Below, piece after piece: positions 10,619-21,416 of a stretch of 64,000 nucleotides of DNA. This DNA is from JAHEFU01 sp041395205 (GTDB lineage: Bacteria > 4484-113 > JAFGCY01): NCBI GenBank assembly GCA_041395205.1, contig JAWLAZ010000004.1:62001-126000 (forward strand), given 5' to 3'. The notes under the pieces were generated by a model, which saw nothing but the letters and a program-made list of their open reading frames with translations, was not told where the DNA came from and did not search any database. A program made the position numbers and the translations under genes. Numbering within the stretch: position 1 is the stretch's first letter; the number at the start of each line of letters is the position of its first letter.

Positions 10619-10691
10619 TCCGCCGGGCGGGAATTGAACCCGCGGCCTTCACCTTATAAGGGTGCCGCTCTGACCACTGAGCTACCGGCGG
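10619..10691 (-). tRNA. tRNA-Ile, anticodon UAU
   Basis: A 73-nt cloverleaf can be folded by hand. The acceptor stem is CCGCCGG/CCGGCGG, the D stem GCTC/GAGC, the anticodon loop CTTATAA (anticodon TAT, reading AUA), the variable loop has 5 nt, and the T arm is GCGGG-TTCAATT-CCCGC. The discriminator base is A and CCA is not encoded. The top pair of the anticodon stem (positions 27-43) is a G-A mismatch. UAU is rare in bacteria, which usually read AUA with a lysidine-modified CAU anticodon. The gene lies upstream of thrS on the same strand. Confidence 0.85.
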
Positions 10692-10854
10692 CAAGCCGGA
10701 GACCAGTGGCCGGCCTGCTATCCGAGCTGTATGGATATCAGGCGGGCGGTGAAGTGCATGGCGGAGGAGCGCGTGGTGGCATCGCCGCGGGTAGCGGCGA
10801 ACTGGATCACACTCCTCTGTCGGCAGGATGCCATGGCAGGGGGATTATACCCGC

Positions 10855-10877
10855 GGAGACCAGACTTCAGTCTGGCC
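10855..10877 (+). repeat. GGAG hairpin repeat interrupted by the IS element
   Basis: GGAGACCAGAC-TTCA-GTCTGGCC forms a hairpin like the others in this window. The IS1595 element inserted exactly at its end: the last 8 bases (GTCTGGCC) are the target duplication and recur at 12924-12931, followed by a second small palindrome (CGGGGATCCCCG). Confidence 0.6.
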
Positions 10878-10918
10878 GGCGATAATATACTTGACTCAGA
10901 GAATAGGAGTGAATTAGA

Positions 10919-11789
10919 ATGAATGTGGTAAGGGATGTTCCTGTTTTCCTGTCTGATGAGCTTTGTAAAGACAGGCTTTGGAGTATAGCCGAAATGGAAC
11001 GTGCTCGCGTTCATGAGTTGATAGAAGGCATAAGGCATTGTTTGCAGATTGTAAACAAATTGGTCAGCGTTCAGTATCCAGATGAAGGAAAACTTAATGA
11101 GACCTCTTTCAGGAGGAAATCTGCCCGCCTGTAAATGCTGTTCTTCAGTTAGCGCAGGATTATGGGTTAGAGGCGGTGTCCGATGCGTGCGAAATGCTGC
11201 TTGGACTTCCGGGGACGCAAAATTGCAATGTCCGTCAAACAACCATTAGACTTCAACAAATCGCAGAAACTATGGTTTCGGCAACACAAAAGCATTGTTT
11301 TCGTATCTTGACCGTAGGGAATCAAGGCAGTTCTTATGCGAGCAGTCAGAAATCAATGCCACATACGGCCAGGACGCATGGGACACCCTTTTCCTAAGTC
11401 GCTATGACATGCAAGAATCAATGAAGTGTTGGGCGCTTGGCCGATATACGGCAAGTGTGTTTCATTCACTTCGTGTAGTTGAGCCTGTGTTGGATTCAAT
11501 ATGGACACTAACAAATAGCACAAAAAAGAAGCCACAAAGTTGGTCAGGGTTTGCATCCGATTTTAAGCGTCACGCAGACTCTTTCCAGAACGGATCAGAA
11601 GATTACATCTTCTATTTAGAACTAAACAACCATGTGCTTGGTGTTAAAGATGTTTGGCGCAATGACACAATACACGATGTGCATACCCAACATGATATGC
11701 AATCTGCAATGAAAGTAATAAGCAACATCTCATCGTTGTTGAATGCGGTTATTACATACGGGAAAAAGAAAGGATTGACCTTCAGCTAA
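10919..11789 (+). pseudogene. Frameshifted HEPN-like passenger gene of the IS element
   Basis: A protein of about 290 residues can be assembled only by using three frames in turn: 10919 to about 11130, then to about 11290, then to 11789, implying two frameshifts (or sequencing errors). AGGAG precedes the first ATG. The last part has CWALGRYTASVFHSLRVVEP, a pattern I associate with helical HEPN-like proteins, and ends with DVWRNDTIHDVHTQHD. In that stretch RNDTIH fits the R-x4-H motif of HEPN RNases. Such proteins include toxins and abortive-infection effectors; the function here is inference. It is converged upon by the transposase and small ORF. Confidence 0.6.
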
Positions 11790-11800
11790 CAAATTTGTGT

Positions 11801-11974
11801 TTATTGGTCTTCGCTTTTTTCATTTTCGTCAATCTCCGCTTTCGGGGTCCTGACTACTTGCTTCACCAGTTCCTCGAATGCTCTGTACTTTCGCTTTGGC
11901 CCTCTTCTGGGTTCTCTGATCCATTCTGTTTCTTCATCATCAGGCGGCTCCCACCTTGCGCGTGAGCTGCGCAT
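11801..11974 (-). CDS. Small charged protein encoded downstream of the IS1595 transposase
   Basis: This ORF of about 57 residues overlaps the transposase 3' end in another frame. The part beyond the overlap is highly charged: ETEWIREPRRGPKRKYRAF, then FEELVKQVVRTPKAEI and an acidic tail. Small second ORFs with an F-x-x-L-V-x-x-V-x-x-x-P-K-x-E-I pattern often follow IS transposase genes, and this one fits that plan. Function is unknown. The start is uncertain (ATG with AAGAGA upstream, or an earlier GTG). Confidence 0.45.
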   Translation of the reverse strand: MRSSRARWEPPDDEETEWIREPRRGPKRKYRAFEELVKQVVRTPKAEIDENEKSEDQ

Positions 11975-12875
11975 AGGCAGTTCTCTTGCCACTAACCATC
12001 CCTGTCAGCATTTCAAAGCGATCCGCATCATTGCCCTTGCGGTTATTGTAGCGGTAGCACGCTTCATCAAGATAACGGCTCAGGTGAACAGGCTCAACCG
12101 ATACATAAGTACCGCTGATCGTGCGCTTCACTTGACTCCAGAATCCTTCAAGTGAATTCGTATGGACATCGCCATTCACGAACTCAATCTGATGGTTCAC
12201 GGTAGCATGACGGAAGTTGTTATCAAGCCTGTCATAGCTGGAAAGATCATCAGTGAATACCTGAGCGCCGGGATTGACGTTCTTTTCAACCTCAGAGCAA
12301 AGCGTATTGCGCTTGGTGTTCTGAACAACCTTAGTGCGAACCTCGCCGCCACGCTGAAGAATTCCGCTCACGATGGTTTTACCAGCAAAGCTGGAATTCT
12401 CACGGACTTCCTTCTGCTTGCGGACGTGCATGTTACCGAGCTTGCCACCGACATAGGTTTCATCAGCTTCAATCTGACCACCGAGCTTTTCAATGCTCTT
12501 GTTCTGCATTGCCAGACGGATACGGTGCAGCATGAACCAAGCGGACTTCTGAGTAATACCGAGTGAGCGGTGAAGTTCATAGCTGCTGATACCGTTCTTG
12601 GCATTGGCGATAAGCCACATAGCAATAAGCCACTTGTCCAGCTTGAGCGGGGAATCCTCAAAGATGGTTCCCTTCTTGATGCTGAACTGCTTCTTACAGC
12701 TCTTGCACTGCCACATCTTGCGAGTAGACAGGAAAGAATGCTCATTGCATCCGCACATCGGGCAGGTGACCTTCTCAGGCCAGCGCATACGCTTCACGAA
12801 CTCAAAGCAGACATCTGCATCAGCGAAGTAGCGGACTGCTTCCAAGAGGGTCTTAGGCTGTTGAATCTTGCTCAC
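11940..12875 (-). CDS. IS1595-family (ISXO2-like) DDE transposase
   Basis: A 311-residue transposase starting at GTG just inside the right inverted repeat. The N-terminal zinc-binding domain has CPMCGC and WQCKSCKKQFS, followed by a helix-turn-helix-like stretch (GISSYELHRSLGITQKSAW). The DDE-type catalytic core has ADETYVGGK, VFTDDLSSYDRL and NSLEGFWSQVKR. It catalyses cut-and-paste or copy-type movement of the element. The protein appears full length, so the element may still be active. Confidence 0.93.
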   Translation of the reverse strand: MSKIQQPKTLLEAVRYFADADVCFEFVKRMRWPEKVTCPMCGCNEHSFLSTRKMWQCKSCKKQFSIKKGTIFEDSPLKLDKWLIAMWLIANAKNGISSYELHRSLGITQKSAWFMLHRIRLAMQNKSIEKLGGQIEADETYVGGKLGNMHVRKQKEVRENSSFAGKTIVSGILQRGGEVRTKVVQNTKRNTLCSEVEKNVNPGAQVFTDDLSSYDRLDNNFRHATVNHQIEFVNGDVHTNSLEGFWSQVKRTISGTYVSVEPVHLSRYLDEACYRYNNRKGNDADRFEMLTGMVSGKRTAYAQLTRKVGAA

Positions 12876-13122
12876 GGGGAGATCATACAGGAAAAACTCT
12901 TCTGAGTCAAGTATATTATTACCGTCTGGCCACGGGGATCCCCGGCGGCGCATAGAGAACCTCCCAGCGAGCAGATAGAGCGTGATTCCTCTGGCATTTT
13001 CATACCGCCGACATTCCCATACTGTCACTGCATGTCACCAGCATGTGTATGGCCCTGTTCCTGGCTCCATCACTGCCGGATTAATCTCTGCCAGGCATTC
13101 CTGCCCCGGGAGATCCCAATCC

Positions 13123-15237
13123 ATGAAACTGCTGCATCTGGTCTGCTGTCTCGCGTTGGCATCTACCTTGCTGCTGGCGCATTCCTGCGGCACTGCTTTT
13201 ACTGAGCAGTCGCGCATGACGGCAGTCCAGACAAGCAGCACCAGACTGCCAGCCCTGCCCTCCGGCCGCACAGCCAGCGGACTGCGGGAAAGTCTGATCC
13301 CGGGAAGTGCCACGCTTGAGCGTGGACCGGGGACACAGGATGATGACAACGGGCTGTTGCTCTCAGCGGAGGAGGGAGCGCTGGCCTGGGCGCTGTATGG
13401 CTTCGATCCCGGCTCACGCAGTGCGGACAGCCTCTCGGTGCTGCTCAGTATGCCGCCCGGCAGCGCTGCCTGGATTGCCCTGCCGGATTACGAGCTGGGC
13501 CGCTGGGAATGGTATGGCCCCTTCAATGCAGCAAAGACCCTGGCGATTGACGAACCACGCCATCTCTCACCCGCCGGCCAGCTCCACTGCCTGCTTGCCA
13601 ATTCCTCGGGTACGCCGTTCACGGTAAACGCGCTGTCCTTCCGGACCTGGAGCCCGTTCAACGCCCTGCCGACTGCCAGCCTGAGTGCGGACCTAACCAG
13701 CGGTCCGGCTCCGCTCAGTGTGAACTTCGATGCCTCGGGTTCGGTGGACAGTGATGGCAGGATCGCATTCTACCTCTGGGATCTGGATGGCGACGCCGCC
13801 TTCGAGCTCACGAGCCTGGAGCCGCATGCCAGCAGCAAGTTTCCGCAGCCCGGCCTGAACACCGTGACGGTGGCCGCCGTGGATGACGAGGGCGGATACG
13901 GGCTGGCGGAACTGGAACTCAGTGTGGATACTCCCCCCAGTGCCGCTCCCCTGGCCCTGCTCACGGCGGACCACCAGTCCGGGCTGGCTCCCTTCGTCGT
14001 CAACTTCGATGCGTCGGCCAGTGCGGATCCGGACGGGGAGATCCTGCTGCATGAATGGGACTTCGATGGTGATGGCAGCTTTGATGCCTACGGTTCCGCT
14101 CCCCAGGCCCAGCATGTCTATCCCCTGCGCGGCAGTTACACCGCACGCCTGCGCGTGACTGACAACGACGGCCTGCAGGCGCAGGCCAGCCTGCAGCTGA
14201 CCCTGCCCGGCGAGTGGTCCCAGTTCGGGATGGACCTCTCCCATACCCGCCAGAGCCCATACAACGGCCCGGCAGGCAAGGCCCTGCGCTGGAGCTTCGA
14301 GACCGGTGATGACGTGTTCAGTTCTCCCGCGCTGGCCCCGGATGGCACGGTCTACATCGGCAGCCTGGACTACAGCATGTACGCGATCAACCCGGACGGC
14401 AGTCTGAAATGGAGCTTCCCCACCGGCGGCATTGTCTATTCATCCGCCGCCATCGCCGATGACGGGACCATCTATTTCGGCAGCGATGACAACTCCCTCT
14501 ACGCGCTCAACCCCGACGGCAGCCTGAAATGGAAATTCGAGACAGGCTTCATGGTCTTCAGCTCCCCGGCCGTCGGCAGGGATGGCACGATCTACTTCGG
14601 CAGTCTTGACAACCATCTGTACGCGCTCAATCCTGACGGCACGCGGAAATGGTCCTTTGCCGCCGGGGATTGGGTGCGCTCCTCGCCGGCGATCGCTGCC
14701 GACGGCACGGTCTACTTCGGCAGCTACGACTACAGCTTCTATGCCCTCAACCCGGACGGATCGCTGAAATGGAGCTTTCCGACCGGCAAGGGCATCTACG
14801 ACTCACCGGCAATCGGATCCGATGGCACGGTCTACTTCGGCAGCTTCGATGACAATCTGTATGCCCTGAATCCGGATGGCAGCCTGCAGTGGAGCTTTCC
14901 GATGAATGACAACATCTCCTGCTCGCCCTCGATCGCCACGGACGGCACGATCTATATCGGGGGCTGGGACAGGAACATGTATGCCATCAGCCCCCAGGGT
15001 GAGCTGAAATGGACCTTCCCGACGGGGCACTGGGTGATCTCCTCCCCGGCGATCTGCACAAATGGCAACATCTATTTCGGCTCGGCGGACCATCGCGTCT
15101 ACTGCCTCAGCGCTGACGGCAGCCTGCAGTGGCAGTTCGGCACCGGCAACTGGGTGCGCTCCTCACCGGCCATCGCCGCCGACGGCACGCTCTACATCGG
15201 CAGTGAGGATGGCAGGCTGTATGCCTTCGGCAGTTGA
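13123..15237 (+). CDS. Lipoprotein with two PKD domains and a PQQ-type beta-propeller
   Basis: A surface or periplasmic lipoprotein of 704 residues. The signal peptide ends in a lipobox-like LLLAHSC. An N-terminal beta domain (GRWEWYGPF) is followed by two PKD domains of about 85 residues (APLSVNFDASGSVDSDG; APFVVNFDASASADPDG). A C-terminal propeller follows, built from seven full and one partial 40-residue repeats of the form YFGSxDxxLYALNPDGSLKW, visible in the DNA as 120-bp tandem units from about 14340. It is paralogous to the gene ending at 22712. No catalytic site is seen; a binding or adhesive role is inferred. The ATG has GGGAG about 10 nt upstream. Confidence 0.85.
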   Translation: MKLLHLVCCLALASTLLLAHSCGTAFTEQSRMTAVQTSSTRLPALPSGRTASGLRESLIPGSATLERGPGTQDDDNGLLLSAEEGALAWALYGFDPGSRSADSLSVLLSMPPGSAAWIALPDYELGRWEWYGPFNAAKTLAIDEPRHLSPAGQLHCLLANSSGTPFTVNALSFRTWSPFNALPTASLSADLTSGPAPLSVNFDASGSVDSDGRIAFYLWDLDGDAAFELTSLEPHASSKFPQPGLNTVTVAAVDDEGGYGLAELELSVDTPPSAAPLALLTADHQSGLAPFVVNFDASASADPDGEILLHEWDFDGDGSFDAYGSAPQAQHVYPLRGSYTARLRVTDNDGLQAQASLQLTLPGEWSQFGMDLSHTRQSPYNGPAGKALRWSFETGDDVFSSPALAPDGTVYIGSLDYSMYAINPDGSLKWSFPTGGIVYSSAAIADDGTIYFGSDDNSLYALNPDGSLKWKFETGFMVFSSPAVGRDGTIYFGSLDNHLYALNPDGTRKWSFAAGDWVRSSPAIAADGTVYFGSYDYSFYALNPDGSLKWSFPTGKGIYDSPAIGSDGTVYFGSFDDNLYALNPDGSLQWSFPMNDNISCSPSIATDGTIYIGGWDRNMYAISPQGELKWTFPTGHWVISSPAICTNGNIYFGSADHRVYCLSADGSLQWQFGTGNWVRSSPAIAADGTLYIGSEDGRLYAFGS

Positions 15238-15300
15238 GGAAACGGACAGACAGCGGTCACCGGCACAGCTGGTTCCACAGCTGATCCCGCCAGTCGACAA

Positions 15301-16206
15301 CTAACGCAGACGGTCCTCCGGCGAGCTACCCAGCCGGCCCCGCACAGGCAGCCTGCCTGAATACTGCAGGGCCTTGAGCTCTCCCTGCCAGAATTCAAAG
15401 CGCCGCTCTGTGTCATCCGGCAGCCAGGCAACCCGGCAGCGACCGGGAACCGTGCAGCCCTCGGAGCTGAAATCTCCATCACTGTCCATCCCGAATGGCT
15501 GCAGTTCCGCTGTTCCATCATCAAGCATCCGCAGGCGCAGCATGCGCAAGGAGCGCAGCGAGCCCTGCTCGTCAATCCTGAAACTCAGAGTGAATTCGCA
15601 ACTGTCAATAGGCAGCTTGCAGCTGATCTCGCTTTCATCCATTGCCTGCCACACCACTCCGAACAATGGCAACAACATCCCCGGCAGCCAGATCATCTCC
15701 GCGGCCATCCGCCCCGCAGCACTTTCGTCCACCACCTTACCCTCACCATTGGCAATCCTGATCACACCCAGCAGCCACCAGCGAGTCAGCCCCCTTTCCT
15801 GCAGATATGAGTCCATGCCGAGGATCAACAGTGGTCCGAGGTGGAAAGCTGCGGGCCAGAGCAGTCCCCGGCCCGCCTGAATGCGCTCACGTGACAGGAA
15901 ACTGCCGAACTTCGCATCCGGTCTGAGTTTCATCCGGCCCTCGATCTGCAGTACCGCACCATCATGGATCAGGGTGCCGGGGCGGATGGCGTGTCGGAAG
16001 TAGCGCTGCACAGGTTCCGGCAGGCCCGCGATCAGATCCTCGGAAAACAGGACATTGGTTGACTCGGACCCCAGTTGATTCCAGAGTCTGGCAATGCTGT
16101 CAAGATTGCGCTTGACAATCAACTTCGGAATCAGCGCAAATGCCGCCACACCGCACAGTGAGAGCATGGACAGCACAACATAGCCGGTTTCCCACGCGTC
16201 AGCCAT
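15301..16206 (-). CDS. DUF6544-like membrane-anchored protein
   Basis: A protein of 301 residues with an N-terminal membrane segment (VVLSMLSLCGVAAFALIPKL). Its central region carries AGLPEPVQRYFRHAI, and later AAEMIWLPGMLLP, which match the pattern of the DUF6544 family (function unknown). Its ATG overlaps the stop of the upstream butyrate kinase-transferase gene by 8 nt (ATGGCTGA), so translation is probably coupled. This arrangement hints at a link between the acyl-phosphate enzyme and this membrane protein, but nothing in the sequence shows an activity. Confidence 0.6.
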   Translation of the reverse strand: MADAWETGYVVLSMLSLCGVAAFALIPKLIVKRNLDSIARLWNQLGSESTNVLFSEDLIAGLPEPVQRYFRHAIRPGTLIHDGAVLQIEGRMKLRPDAKFGSFLSRERIQAGRGLLWPAAFHLGPLLILGMDSYLQERGLTRWWLLGVIRIANGEGKVVDESAAGRMAAEMIWLPGMLLPLFGVVWQAMDESEISCKLPIDSCEFTLSFRIDEQGSLRSLRMLRLRMLDDGTAELQPFGMDSDGDFSSEGCTVPGRCRVAWLPDDTERRFEFWQGELKALQYSGRLPVRGRLGSSPEDRLR

Positions 16207-18202
16207 CCCTGTCCAGTCCGGCACTGACCAGCCGGGCCAGCGCGATGCTGCAGACCCGGTTGGCAACTTCGTCCGCGCGGCTGCCCACGATCACCGGGAA
16301 AGGCCCGCCCAGCACCAGTCCGCCCCAGGGCTGCCCTGTATAGATCACTGCGAGCTTCACCGAGAAGTTGCAGGCCTCGAGGTTCGGCGTGACGATGATG
16401 TCGGCACGGCCGGCCACGGGGCTGCGGATGCCCTTGCGCATCGCCGCCTGGGCGCTGAGTGCCACGTCCATGCCGAACGGCCCGTCCACAACTGCATCCG
16501 CCCAGCGTCCTTCCTCCCTGTGCATGCGAACCATCTCCACCGCGTCACGGATGGCCGGCAGGTCCTGGCCCTTGTCCTCCATCCCCGCTGCCAGCATCGC
16601 ATGCGGACGGCGATGTCCCAGGGCATGGAACATGCGGATGGCGTTGCCAAGCATGCCCATCTTGCCGTTGATGTCCGGTGCCACGTTCAGCCCGCCGTCG
16701 GTGATTCCGATCAGGCGACCGCTGATTTCGTCCTCGAACACGGCGCAGTGGCTGAGGAAGGGTTTCTCCTCATGCGGCAGCGTGCCCAGCACACCGCGCA
16801 GCAGGCGGGCCGTGTCACACTTGCCCTTGACGAGCACACTGCCCCTGCGGGACTGAACCTCGCGGATGGCATCGGCAACGATGTCCGTGCTGTCAATGAT
16901 TTCCACCGTGGATCTGTCCACACCTGCCCCAGCCAGCTCCTGCTCGACCGCAGACCGCTCGCCGACGAGCACGAAACCGCTGAAGCCATGGGCATGCGCC
17001 ATGGCAACCGTCTCGGCAACCTCCTGGCTGGCGGCACCTGCCACCACGAATCCCAGGGGCGGACAGTCCGCCGCGCGGCGGATCAGTTCATTGAAGCCAT
17101 GCGGCGGCGCTTCATGTGGTGTGGGAATCTCCGAGTAGGCAAATGCAGTTTCGCTGCCTTCCAGGACACCGGCCACGCCGTCGGCCAGAGCCTGCAGCTC
17201 AGCCTCCCCGGGAAAGCTGTAGACAGGCGCGATCCAGGCAATCCGCTCCCGCAGATCATTCAGGAAGCGAGTGCTGTGCAGCATGGCACCCGTGATCACC
17301 ACCGCATCCGGGCGCTGACCAAGCGAGCCGGCGTAGGCTGCCACGTACTTCGCACTCTGGAAGAGCATCGCATCATAGCTGCGCAGTGCAGCGTTGTCAC
17401 CTTCCTCCAGACGCCGCTCGATTTCCCGGAAATCGCCGGTTCCTGTGTAGCCTGCCATACCGCTGTATCTCGACAGTGTACGGCGCAGGGCCACGTGATC
17501 CTCATGGTCCTCCGCCAGCTGCAGCAGGCCCTCAATCGGCAGGCTGCCTGCCCGGGCCACGCTGAAGGGACCTTCCCCGAGCTGGGCATCGTTGACATCA
17601 ACCACGCGTCCGCGGCGCACGGAGCAGATGCTCACGCCGCTGCCGAAATGCGCCACGACCAGCTGCAGCTGGTGCAGGGGCCGCTTCAGCCGCTCGGCAG
17701 CCTGTACGGCGACATGATGCACGTTCAGGGCATGATGGCGGCCGCGGCGTTCGATCCCGGGCACGCCGCTCATGCGCGCCTCGTCACAGAGCGTGTCAAC
17801 ACTGACCGGATCCACCACGAAGACCGGCAGCTCCGCATTGCCCTCCCTCAACAGCTCCACCGCGCAGAGCGCGCTCAGGCTGGATGGATGCTCGCCGTAA
17901 CGGCAGGAGCGCAGGTCATCGAGCATCGCATCGTCAACGCGGATCACACCACGGCGCGAAAGCGGCTTCATCATTCCACCGCGAGCCGCGACAGCGCTGA
18001 AGCGATCGATCTCCAGGGAATGTGCCAGAAGGAAGCTCCGCAACTGCGCCAGCCTGAGGGGCAGCTGCTCCAGCAGGGGCATCCGGGCCTGCTGGTCATC
18101 CAGGCGCAGGTTGTCCTCCTGCAGCATTTCATGCCCCCGGAAGATCGCCAGCTTGCTGCTGGAAGCTCCGAGATTGACGACGAGAATCAGCTGTTCATCC
18201 AT
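16199..18202 (-). CDS. Fused butyrate kinase and phosphate butyryltransferase
   Basis: A single 667-residue open frame holds two enzymes that are normally separate. Residues 1-355 are a butyrate kinase (ASKHA fold): NLGASSSKLAIF (phosphate loop), VVAHFGSGVSICSV, GEGPFSVARAGSLP, and GYTGTGDFREIERRL, the last favouring butyrate over acetate kinase. Residues 370-660 are a phosphate acyltransferase of the Ptb type: GITDGGLNVAPDINGKMGM, VDGPFGMDVALSAQAAMRKG, and ITPNLEACNF-type and IVGSRADEVANR stretches. Together they would convert butyryl-CoA to butyrate and ATP (or the reverse) via butyryl phosphate. TAAACT lies 7 nt before the ATG with no Shine-Dalgarno sequence. Confidence 0.88.
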   Translation of the reverse strand: MDEQLILVVNLGASSSKLAIFRGHEMLQEDNLRLDDQQARMPLLEQLPLRLAQLRSFLLAHSLEIDRFSAVAARGGMMKPLSRRGVIRVDDAMLDDLRSCRYGEHPSSLSALCAVELLREGNAELPVFVVDPVSVDTLCDEARMSGVPGIERRGRHHALNVHHVAVQAAERLKRPLHQLQLVVAHFGSGVSICSVRRGRVVDVNDAQLGEGPFSVARAGSLPIEGLLQLAEDHEDHVALRRTLSRYSGMAGYTGTGDFREIERRLEEGDNAALRSYDAMLFQSAKYVAAYAGSLGQRPDAVVITGAMLHSTRFLNDLRERIAWIAPVYSFPGEAELQALADGVAGVLEGSETAFAYSEIPTPHEAPPHGFNELIRRAADCPPLGFVVAGAASQEVAETVAMAHAHGFSGFVLVGERSAVEQELAGAGVDRSTVEIIDSTDIVADAIREVQSRRGSVLVKGKCDTARLLRGVLGTLPHEEKPFLSHCAVFEDEISGRLIGITDGGLNVAPDINGKMGMLGNAIRMFHALGHRRPHAMLAAGMEDKGQDLPAIRDAVEMVRMHREEGRWADAVVDGPFGMDVALSAQAAMRKGIRSPVAGRADIIVTPNLEACNFSVKLAVIYTGQPWGGLVLGGPFPVIVGSRADEVANRVCSIALARLVSAGLDRDG

Positions 18203-18369
18203 CGCGCTGAGTTTAGCACCGGCCAGTCCGGACCAACCTCAGCTCCGCTGTGCCCGGATATCCCGCTGCAGGTTAATCCCAGGCTCAAGCCTGATTAAAT
18301 CAGGGCAGGCGGGTTATAACCGGAGTAAGTGGCAAGCGGTGCAACCCTGCATACATATACTGTGGCATA

Positions 18370-21390
<3,021 letters not shown>

Positions 21391-21402
21391 GAGCGCGCCC
21401 CG

Positions 21403-21408
21403 TATAAT
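21403..21408 (+). promoter_or_regulatory. -10 hexamer of a probable leaderless transcript
   Basis: An exact TATAAT sits 8 nt before the ATG of the cation exchanger gene, and no Shine-Dalgarno sequence or clear -35 is present. Transcription would begin at or next to the start codon. Confidence 0.55.
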
Positions 21409-21416
21409 AGGCGCGC

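Larger units (their letters stand above)
10878..12923. mobile_element. Complete IS1595-family insertion sequence with passenger genes
   Basis: A 2046-bp element bounded by 23-bp terminal inverted repeats (10878-10900 and 12901-12923). They differ only at positions 3 and 4 and share ATAATATACTTGACTCAGA. Both sides are flanked by the 8-bp direct repeat GTCTGGCC (10870-10877, 12924-12931); 8-bp duplications are characteristic of the IS1595 family. Inside are a transposase on the minus strand, a small ORF overlapping its 3' end, and a convergent, frameshifted HEPN-like passenger gene. The element is clearly more AT-rich than the chromosome around it. Confidence 0.92.

Noticed and set aside
14340..15237. 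DNA tandem repeat of 120 bp as an independent repeat element
   Set aside because: It reflects the 40-residue propeller repeats of the encoded lipoprotein.
16520..18298. A 592-residue frame opposite the Buk-Ptb gene
   Set aside because: Shadow frame; the minus-strand fusion has all conserved motifs.
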